From: Methanosarcinales archaeon
GTDB lineage: Archaea; Halobacteriota; Methanosarcinia; Methanosarcinales; Methanogasteraceae
Length of the DNA stretch: 48,494 nucleotides
Direction of reading: 5' to 3'
NCBI GenBank assembly: GCA_004211975.1
Contig: RXIK01000115.1
Coordinates: 1 to 48,494, forward strand
The translations under genes and the position numbers were made by a program. Shown in pieces: positions 42,342-48,494 of the stretch. Numbering within the stretch: the first letter of the stretch is position 1; each line of letters opens with the position of its first letter. The notes beneath the pieces are model-generated. The model was not told the DNA's origin. It saw only the letters and a list, made by a program, of their open reading frames with translations, and ran no database searches.

Positions 42342-42468
42342 GTGCTTACCGAAAAATAAAGTAGCAAAGTTGGCTGATGTCACGCTACATCCCCGACATT
42401 CGTGCGATTCGTTCATTCGTGCCATTCGTGATCCTTTATGCTGATTTTATCACTTTTCTGGCAAGCCC
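42342..42468 (-). mobile_element. 127-bp left-end fragment of the IS91-like element (copy 2, inverted)
   Basis: This is the reverse complement of 35571-35740 without the 43-base repeat expansion, and it matches over nearly every other base (for example TGTCGGGGATGTAGCGTGAC on its minus strand). It contains the first codons of the transposase and stops abruptly after CGGTAAGCAC. It lies just outside the nickel/cobalt operon, opposite in orientation to copy 1. Confidence 0.75.
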
Positions 42469-42517
42469 TTAGGAAAAAAGATGGATATCTGACAAATATG
42501 GATTCAGGAGAGAAAAT

Positions 42518-42965
42518 ATGGTCAAGCACTATCAGCACACACAAATCGGATATTTACTTATAATTGCGTTAACCATCGTGCCGCTTTTCTTTGCGTATCG
42601 CATGATTGTTCATGGTTTCAGTTGGATTGAGTTTTCAGTCATAGTTCTCATTGGGGGTTTTCTGGTGTTATTCGCCACGATGACTGTGGTGATTGAGGAA
42701 GATGTTCTACGAATTCGATTTGGACCCGGGAGTGCTCCGAAAGAATTTTTCCTTGAAAGACGTTGAATCATGCCATGTCGTGAAGAATCCCTGGTACTAT
42801 GGATGGGGAATTCATATAACCCCTCACGGTTGGCTCTATAATGTTTCTGGCTCTTATGCCGTTGAAATTAAGATGAAAACGGGTACGAAATATAGAATTG
42901 GCACCGATGTTCCGGATGACCTTGAGACAGCTATTCGACAATCGCTGGAGAGAACGGTGAAGTGA
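42518..42965 (+). pseudogene. Small membrane protein (PH-like, two membrane helices), frameshifted
   Basis: ATG 42518 with a GGAGAG SD opens a frame with two membrane helices (YLLIIALTIVPLFFAYRMIV and FSVIVLIGGFLVLFATMTVV), then VIEEDVLRIRFGPG. The protein continues only after a frame change, in the frame of track ORF 42693: VLRKNFSLKDVESCHVVKNP and WYYGWGIHITPHGWLYNVSG to the end. One extra G in GGGAG near 42729-42733 explains the break. The joined product is about 149 residues, of unknown function. The error could be a real mutation or a sequencing slip in a G run. Confidence 0.65.
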
Positions 42966-43078
42966 CGGCATATAAGCAAGTGTTTGCAGTTCGCAACGCT
43001 TCACCAAAATGCCGGCGACACAACCACATTCGCAAAAACGTTATCAAGCTCCGCGCCAACCCAAACGAGCCTGATACC

Positions 43079-45640
43079 TTACTCTTCCATATTGTTCTCA
43101 GGGTGTCTATCAACCATTTCCACAGCAACCGCATGGTCGTCCGCATCCACTACTGCCGCATCTCGATCTCGCAGCTTTCCGATTCTTGCAACTGCGACTG
43201 CCCGATCCCCTTTGTTAAGTCGCATGATCCTGACGCCCTGCGTGTTTCGCCCCTGCATCCTGATATCGCGCACAGGAATCCGGATGATGTTTCCTTTCTG
43301 GCTGGTGACAAGGAGTTCGTCATCATCATAAACGGTTTTGATCGCTATCACAAGCCCGTTTCGCAGACTCTGGATTATTGTGATGATTCCCTTTCCGCCG
43401 CGTCTTGTGATGCGGTATTCATCAAATTCTGTCCGCTTCCCATATCCATTCTCAGTCAAGGTCAGGAGCGCAGCGTTCTCCTCTACAATCCCCATAGCAA
43501 CGACATAGTCGTCAGCCGAAAGACGGATTCCGCGAACGCCACGTGCAGCTCTGCCCATGCTGCGAACATCCGGAGCATGGAACCGGATCGCCTTTGCATG
43601 TGCGGTGCCGATTATGAGGTCATTAGAATCGTTGACTCGCCTCACCGAGACCAGTTCGTCGTCTTCATCCAGTTTGATTGCAATGATCCCGCTTTTTCGG
43701 GGGCGGCTGAACTCTGATAGCGGCGTTCGCTTGATAATTCCGCGTTTTGTCGCCATTGCAAGATAATGCTCGGAATCAAATTCGGCAACCTTGACAAACG
43801 CCGTGACGCTCTCGTTGCCGGACAGTTCCAGAAGATTCACGATCGCCTTTCCTTTTGACTGCCTGCTCCCCTCCGGAATCCGGTAGACCTTGAGCCAGTG
43901 AATCCGCCCCTTATTTGTGAAAAACAGGATGTAATTGTGAGTATTTGCGGTGAAGATGTCCTCAACGACGTCCTCTTCCTTTGTTCCCATGCCGATGACC
44001 CCGCGTCCACCACGCCCTTGCTTCCGGTACGTGTCAAGGGGCACGCGCTTGATGTAGCCGGTGTTTGAGATCGTGAGGATCACGTCCTCAGACGGGATTA
44101 AGTCCTCATCCTCAAACTCTTCGTGCGCCTCCAGGATCTCGGTTCTCCGCGGGTCTGCGTACTTATCCTTAATCGTAAGAAGCTCCTCTTTTATCAGGTC
44201 AAGGACTTTCTGCGGGTTTGCAAGAACGTCACGCAGGAATGCGGTCGTCTCTTCGAGCGCCGCATATTCAGTCTCGAGTTTCTCGCGCTCAATCCCTGTT
44301 AAGCGGCGGAGCTGCATCTCCAGAATTGCTTTTGCCTGCACCTCGGAGAGCCCGAAGTTCAAGATTAATCCTTCTCGTGCCGCTTCCGCCGTCTTCGATG
44401 ATCGGATCAGCTTGATCACAGCATCGATGCTGTCAAGCGCAATCTTCAGCCCGTCAAGGATGTGCAGCCGGTCTTCCGCCTTCTTAAGATCGTGCTTGCT
44501 TCTCCTAACGATTATCTCCTTTCTATGATCGATGTAACACTGTATAAGCCCTTTTAACGGGAGAACTTTTGGCTCGCCGTCCACCAGCACAAGGTTGATG
44601 ATTCCAAAGGTGCTCTTCAGTTGCGTGTGCTTGTGCAACTGGTTCAGGATAACCTGCGAGTTTGCACTCTTCTTAAGATCGATTACAACCCTGATCCCGT
44701 CCTTGTCTGACTCATCCCTCAAATCAGAGATTCCCTCGATCTTCTTATCCTTCACAAGATCCGCGATGCTCTCAACAAGTTTCGCCTTGTTCACACGGTA
44801 TGGAAGCTCGGTTACGATGATTCGCTCCCTGTCCTTCCGCGTTTCAATCTCAGTTCTTGCAACCATGCCCACAATACCGCGCCCGGTCGTGTACGCAGCC
44901 CTGACCCCGGAAAGCCCGGTTATCGCAGCCGCAGTCGGGAAATCGGGCGCCTTGATAAGTGTCATCAGTTCATCAACGGTCGCATCAGGGTTGTCGATCA
45001 CATGAACGATCCCGTCCACAGTTTCGCCAAGGTTGTGCGGCGGCATGTTGGTCGCCATGCCAACAGCAATTCCAGTGGAGCCGTTAATCAGGAGATTCGG
45101 GAGGAGCGCGGGGAGAACAGAGGGTTCTTTCAAGGAATCATCATAGTTCGGGACGAAATCAACGGTCTCCTTGGTTATGTCAACAAGGATTTCTTCTGCG
45201 ATCTTCGCCATCCGAGCCTCGGTGTATCGCATGGCTGCGGCTGAGTCGCCGTCGATTGAACCCCAGTTTCCTTGCCCGTCGATAAGCGGATACCGGAGCG
45301 AAAACTCCTGCGCCATCCGAACAATCGTTTCATAGATCGCAGCATCGCCATGCGGGTGGTACCTGCCCATCACGTCACCGACGATGCGTGCCGATTTGCG
45401 GTGCGGCTTCGTTGATACAACCCCACCCTCAAGCATCGCATACAGGATGCGGCGGTGCACAGGCTTCAAGCCATCACGAACATCAGGAAGCGCACGCCCA
45501 ACAATCACGCTCATCGCATAATCAAGATACGAAGACTTCAGCTCCTCAGTGATTGCGACCTGACGGACCCTGGCAGCTGGCTCAGCTGGTGACAGGGGGT
45601 CGGGTTGGACGGTGGTTTGAAGGTCGGGCGATGTGGTCAT
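43079..45640 (-). CDS. gyrA: DNA gyrase subunit A
   Basis: The 853-residue product has a breakage-reunion domain with [40 protein letters not shown] and the catalytic Tyr139 in [21 protein letters not shown] coiled coil and six-bladed C-terminal wrapping domain follow, with the GyrA box [10 protein letters not shown] and repeated KTRGIKRT-like blades ([40 protein letters not shown]). With GyrB it introduces negative supercoils. Positions matching E. coli Ser83 and Asp87 are Ala100 and Glu104. No gyrB is next to it. ATG 45640 is the only good start; a TATA-like sequence lies near 45694-45701 on the minus strand. Confidence 0.95.
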   Translation of the reverse strand: MTTSPDLQTTVQPDPLSPAEPAARVRQVAITEELKSSYLDYAMSVIVGRALPDVRDGLKPVHRRILYAMLEGGVVSTKPHRKSARIVGDVMGRYHPHGDAAIYETIVRMAQEFSLRYPLIDGQGNWGSIDGDSAAAMRYTEARMAKIAEEILVDITKETVDFVPNYDDSLKEPSVLPALLPNLLINGSTGIAVGMATNMPPHNLGETVDGIVHVIDNPDATVDELMTLIKAPDFPTAAAITGLSGVRAAYTTGRGIVGMVARTEIETRKDRERIIVTELPYRVNKAKLVESIADLVKDKKIEGISDLRDESDKDGIRVVIDLKKSANSQVILNQLHKHTQLKSTFGIINLVLVDGEPKVLPLKGLIQCYIDHRKEIIVRRSKHDLKKAEDRLHILDGLKIALDSIDAVIKLIRSSKTAEAAREGLILNFGLSEVQAKAILEMQLRRLTGIEREKLETEYAALEETTAFLRDVLANPQKVLDLIKEELLTIKDKYADPRRTEILEAHEEFEDEDLIPSEDVILTISNTGYIKRVPLDTYRKQGRGGRGVIGMGTKEEDVVEDIFTANTHNYILFFTNKGRIHWLKVYRIPEGSRQSKGKAIVNLLELSGNESVTAFVKVAEFDSEHYLAMATKRGIIKRTPLSEFSRPRKSGIIAIKLDEDDELVSVRRVNDSNDLIIGTAHAKAIRFHAPDVRSMGRAARGVRGIRLSADDYVVAMGIVEENAALLTLTENGYGKRTEFDEYRITRRGGKGIITIIQSLRNGLVIAIKTVYDDDELLVTSQKGNIIRIPVRDIRMQGRNTQGVRIMRLNKGDRAVAVARIGKLRDRDAAVVDADDHAVAVEMVDRHPENNMEE

Positions 45641-46003
45641 TATAGTCTATGTAATATGTTGTCCTGTTACGACTTAAGTATTATCAAGACGAGAAAATAT
45701 AACCTTAAAACAATAGAAATATCTTTATGAACTGTGACTCTTTGATATTGGTCCATATAGGTTCTCGCCAAGCACTTGTAAACTTTATAGATAGAAGAAT
45801 AAAAAATACATGAGGACGTTGGTCGATGATCCTGAGGGAATTTACATGAGAATACAAAAAAGTATGCGTTCAGTCCCCCACCTAACCACCCACTCGAGGG
45901 TTAGTTTTCGTACCGGCATGTACAATTGAACTGGTGCGGTGGCGATTCATCCCCCCTGTCGGAAGGGGGGGGGGTTTCGCCAAGGGGTTAAATTTGTAGC
46001 GGT
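45641..46003. other. Intergenic region upstream of gyrA
   Basis: AT-rich gyrA promoter region, then a stretch with a G run (GGAAGGGGGGGGGG near 45961-45974). No tRNA or ORF with coding character; ORF 45939-46202 (+) is antisense to the antiporter gene. Confidence 0.4.
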
Positions 46004-47212
46004 TTACTGGGGATCAACAATTGCCTCCCCTGCTTTACAGATCGCATATTTCGACAGGGGTGGTGCAATGAGTTCGTTTATGATGGTTGATGCCAGTACC
46101 GCATTTAACATCACATTCCCAAAGCTAGGAAATTGTATGGATGCCATAAGAACCAGACCTATAGCAACCCCTGCTGTCGGTAATAGCGCAAAACCCAGAT
46201 AATTTTTCACGCTATCCGGTGCGTGGGAAATCTTGGCACCTGCTCTTACCCCCATGTATTTACCCAGACATCTGGTTATGACTATCAACAGCGTCAGTAT
46301 ACCAGCAGATTTCATCACACTTAAATCAAAGTGCAATCCTGCCAGTACAAAAAATATCACATAAACCACGTCCCCAATTTCTTCGATTACACTAAACAGT
46401 TCTCTTCTCTTCATCTTATTTACTATGATAAAGCCTGCAATCATATTAGCTATGATCAATGAGAGACCCATGTAACTAGCAACGCCAGTACACAGCAAGA
46501 TCATTCCGAAAACCACGACCAATAACAATTCGCGAGTTCTCGCAAGTCCAATCAGATACATCAAAACAATGGCAAAAATGACACCAATTGCTACAGATCC
46601 AAATATATTTAAAAGAGGAATGCCAAGCATCTTGTAGAGGGACATACTTTCAGCAGTATTCACCAGTGGTCGGGATATGCCTGAAGCGATAGCAAATGCT
46701 ATGACCGCAATTACATCATCAAGCCCAACCACCGCCAGCAGCGTTGTGGTGAAAGGTCCTTTCGCTTTGTATTCACTGATTATCGCCATTGTTGCTGCCG
46801 GAGCAGTTGCACAGGATATCGCACCTATGATAAAAGCCATGGGAAAATAAGTCTGCCAGAACGTTTCGCCTGGAAGGATTAAACTGCCCAAACTGGCTAA
46901 AACCAGGGTAACCAGAAACCACGCCCCCAGACTTTCAAAAGGTACTATCCAGGTGATGTTCTTCGCTAATCGTTGTAAGTCCGCCCAGTGAAGACTGCCA
47001 CCGATTAAATATGCGATAATTCCGAGAGCAACGTCAGTAATTAAATTCAACTCCCCTACAGTCTCTCTTGGTATTATGTTCAGAAGGGAAGGACTCAACA
47101 AGACACCGATGATGATATAGCCAGTAATCATAGGAAATTTGAGTTTTGTCGATGCTAACCCACCGAAAAAACCGGCAAAGATCATTATTCCAACTGCTAA
47201 TATCAAGTTCAT
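46004..47212 (-). CDS. Cation:proton antiporter, CPA2/Na_H_Exchanger family
   Basis: The 402-residue protein has about 12 membrane helices and the family pattern GGLASTKLKFPMITGYIIIG, GVLLSP, AISCATAPAATMAIISEYKA, VGLDDVIAVIAFAIASG (the DD pair of CPA2 antiporters) and YVIFFVLAGLHFDL. It ends without the Rossmann TrkA-N domain of KefB/KefC. It would exchange Na+ or K+ for H+ across the membrane. It begins 19 bases after the CBS gene, which may regulate it. It is AT-rich like that neighbour. Confidence 0.87.
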   Translation of the reverse strand: MNLILAVGIMIFAGFFGGLASTKLKFPMITGYIIIGVLLSPSLLNIIPRETVGELNLITDVALGIIAYLIGGSLHWADLQRLAKNITWIVPFESLGAWFLVTLVLASLGSLILPGETFWQTYFPMAFIIGAISCATAPAATMAIISEYKAKGPFTTTLLAVVGLDDVIAVIAFAIASGISRPLVNTAESMSLYKMLGIPLLNIFGSVAIGVIFAIVLMYLIGLARTRELLLVVVFGMILLCTGVASYMGLSLIIANMIAGFIIVNKMKRRELFSVIEEIGDVVYVIFFVLAGLHFDLSVMKSAGILTLLIVITRCLGKYMGVRAGAKISHAPDSVKNYLGFALLPTAGVAIGLVLMASIQFPSFGNVMLNAVLASTIINELIAPPLSKYAICKAGEAIVDPQ

Positions 47213-47231
47213 CGCTTTTAAGACCTTTGTT

Positions 47232-47774
47232 TTATTCCTTGCTGAAGGTTTTTATGAACTCATAAAATTTTCCTATCAGGTGATGCAGCGTTATCTCCCC
47301 TATTATTTCATCATTTTCTACCACTGGAACTTTTGTTATTCTATTGCACACCATGCTATTCAACGCGTCTTCCACTTTGTCATCAGGTTCACATTTTATC
47401 GGATTTTCTGACATGATCTGTTCCGCTTTTTCAAAGGTTTCATAATGTAAAGATCTTTTATCTGGTAATCCAAAGTACAAAACTTTTTTTGCTGGAGAAA
47501 AAATATTTAAAATGTCGTGTTCTGTTATTATTCCTACCAGCTTTCTGCACCCTTTACTTTCAACAACCCAGACATGATCTCTTTCAGCCAAGATGGATAA
47601 AACGCTGTCTATGCTCGCATCTTCTTCTATCAAGGGCAGATCATCCCCCCGCTTACCCATGATATCCTTAGCAGGGATTTCGTGAAATTCCGGTATCAAC
47701 TTTCTCCCTCCTGTTACTGTTTCGTAAAACGAATTTCCGATCTCACCCGGGTATGTATTTCCGTCCTCTGACAT
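47232..47774 (-). CDS. CBS-domain pair protein
   Basis: I start at ATG 47774, because a TATA-like GTTTTATACC lies about 25 bases upstream (47793-47802). That places the track's GTG 47804 at or before the promoter. The 180-residue product has two CBS repeats: IPAKDIMGKRGDDLPLIEED with VGIITEHDILNIF, and AEQIMSENPIKCEPDDKVED with VPVVENDEIIGEITLHHLIG. Such pairs bind adenine nucleotides or similar ligands. It directly precedes the antiporter gene and is a plausible cytoplasmic regulator of it. Confidence 0.85.
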   Translation of the reverse strand: MSEDGNTYPGEIGNSFYETVTGGRKLIPEFHEIPAKDIMGKRGDDLPLIEEDASIDSVLSILAERDHVWVVESKGCRKLVGIITEHDILNIFSPAKKVLYFGLPDKRSLHYETFEKAEQIMSENPIKCEPDDKVEDALNSMVCNRITKVPVVENDEIIGEITLHHLIGKFYEFIKTFSKE

Positions 47775-48104
47775 AGGAAAAAATGTCTCAATGGTATAAA
47801 ACACTTTTGCCAGAATAATGCTCTGGGACGAAATTCACATACACACTCTGCGCCAGTACGGCACCACAGCACCCAGAACCTCCGGACACCCCACTCTTCG
47901 GATATTATGCCCCACAAGCTTAGAGCCGCGTCTCAGTTTTCTTCCGTGAGTCGAGTCACTTCCTCAAGCGGCTGCGCCAAACCGGCATTTCACCATTGAG
48001 TTAACCGTTTCCAAGATCGAACGCATACAATAATTTTTCTAACCACTCCTGAGGATCTTTCCAGAGCAAATATTGCAGGTTACACCATCCAAGAGCCCCA
48101 ATAC
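47775..48104 (-). pseudogene. Repeat-rich intergenic DNA with a possible DDE-transposase scrap
   Basis: On the minus strand around 47966-48022 a frame reads RSILETVNSMVKCRFG, similar in pattern to the C-terminal R-x2-E-x3-S-x2-K-R-x-G block of IS4/IS5-type transposases. It is followed by a stop. No other part of a transposase was found, so this is a weak call. The remainder holds nothing recognisable. Confidence 0.3.
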
Positions 48105-48351
48105 GAGACTTTTTAATTTGTTCTGGTCGGTTGAACAACATGATACCAATTCTGCAAACAGTGGCATGATATGACTTCCGAGATCAGTGTAATCAGTGTT
48201 AATCTGTGGCAAATAAAACTTTTAGCCACAGATTAACACTGATTTCACAGATTAACGATATAAATAACTTTTCAGATCGATAGCGCTCAATTTGTATCGG
48301 TTGTGCTTACACAAGACAACCCCGGGTAACCAGAAAATAATAAAAAGTCTC
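48105..48351. mobile_element. Second copy of the MITE-like element, interrupted by a palindrome
   Basis: It has the same ends as the copy at 22784 (GAGACTTTTTAATTTGTTCT and AGAAAATAATAAAAAGTCTC) and matching interior blocks such as CAGATCGATAGCGCTCAATT. It is 71 bases longer because of an insert at about 48183-48253. Its flanks show no obvious target duplication, unlike copy 1. Confidence 0.75.
48191..48244. repeat. Perfect 20-bp-arm palindrome inside the second MITE copy
   Basis: AATCAGTGTTAATCTGTGGC (48191-48210) and its exact reverse complement (48225-48244) are separated by 14 bases. The flanks repeat parts of the same motif (GATCAGTGTA before, TTTCACAGATTAA after). It is a small hairpin element or array of CAGATTAA-type repeats nested in the MITE. 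Confidence 0.75.
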
Positions 48352-48494
48352 ACAATTTGATCAGAGAATTGAAAGCTATACTCGGCACCGGCATAAACTG
48401 CGCTTTTTTTCAGTGGTAGAACGTAACTACTCAGGTACCTAAAACCACTATCAGGGGACTTCGCTATGCAGGAACTATCCGGGATGTGGTGAAT
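48352..48494. other. Window end, unassigned
   Basis: One plus frame reads VTTQVPKTTIRGLRYAGTIR to the window edge and might be a coding fragment cut by the boundary. I cannot assign it. Confidence 0.25.

Noticed and set aside
42962-43717. 251-codon plus-strand ORF
   Set aside because: Fully antisense to gyrA, whose protein is clearly real; the ORF sequence is low-information and Cys/His-scattered.
43984-44528. Ser/Arg-rich plus-strand ORFs opposite gyrA
   Set aside because: Composition is the usual shadow of a Glu/Lys/Leu-rich coiled-coil gene on the other strand.
48352-48494. Possible start of a new transposase gene at the window edge
   Set aside because: Fewer than 30 codons are visible with no start codon or motif, so it was kept only as unassigned sequence.

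Overview
The window is archaeal, and the gene set points to a euryarchaeon of the methanogen/ANME type. It encodes an A-type ATP synthase (H-I-K-E), a transcription factor B with zinc ribbon and two cyclin repeats, RNA polymerase subunit Rpo11, Gar1, archaeal tRNA-guanine transglycosylase, an archaeal-type UMP kinase and RNase P RNA. It also carries PGF-CTERM surface-anchored proteins, a Ni/Co ECF-type transporter and a nicotianamine-synthase-like enzyme. No marker here (mcr, 16S rRNA) allows a genus to be named.

Layout. 1-2,585: decayed start (tail of an alanine:sodium symporter), one unrecognised membrane protein and a long gene-poor stretch. 2,586-8,842: a plus-strand surface-protein locus. 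It holds three exported proteins that share a conserved module related to the molybdopterin-binding (sulfite oxidase-like) fold and differ in their tails (dockerin; two Ig-like repeats plus C-terminal anchor; C-terminal anchor only). A lipoprotein with one related module and a WtpA-type tungstate/molybdate-binding protein follow, without permease or ATPase. 9,147-16,826: a divergent trehalose/disaccharide locus. The minus operon is GT4, a DUF5752-like protein and TreT; the plus operon is GT4, a GH65 phosphorylase and a beta-phosphoglucomutase-like HAD protein. The 156-bp divergent promoter region carries repeat structures that look like operators. 17,129-22,662: core information and energy genes (rpo11, atpH-I-K-E, pyrH, gar1, tfb). 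The ATP synthase run stops after E; C, F, A, B and D are not in the window.

22,663-32,400: a 176-bp MITE-like element with an 8-bp target duplication, then cytidylate kinase and a minus-strand signalling island. The island has a lone receiver, a REC-PAS kinase, two HisKA_2 kinases with near-duplicate transmitter modules, a FIST sensor, a truncated receptor and sensor debris that abuts the 3' end of the RNase P RNA gene. 32,888-35,121: tgtA and an overlapping methyltransferase gene. 35,571-42,468: a nickel/cobalt region (nicotianamine-synthase-like gene diverging from two exported metal-handling proteins plus CbiM, CbiQ and CbiO). It is bracketed by a dead IS91-like HUH transposase gene and, in inverted orientation, a 127-bp fragment of the same element. 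42,518-48,494: a frameshifted small membrane protein, an orphan gyrA, a CBS-domain protein with a cation/proton antiporter, and terminal repeat-rich DNA. That DNA contains a second, longer MITE copy interrupted by a 20-bp-arm palindrome.

The strongest candidate for an undescribed system is the nicotianamine-like metallophore gene coupled to an ECF nickel/cobalt importer, whose two exported partners are both predicted to start with histidine after signal cleavage. Second is the surface locus of molybdopterin-fold modules linked to a tungstate/molybdate-binding protein. All functional assignments come from reading motifs in the sequence; no database search was run.
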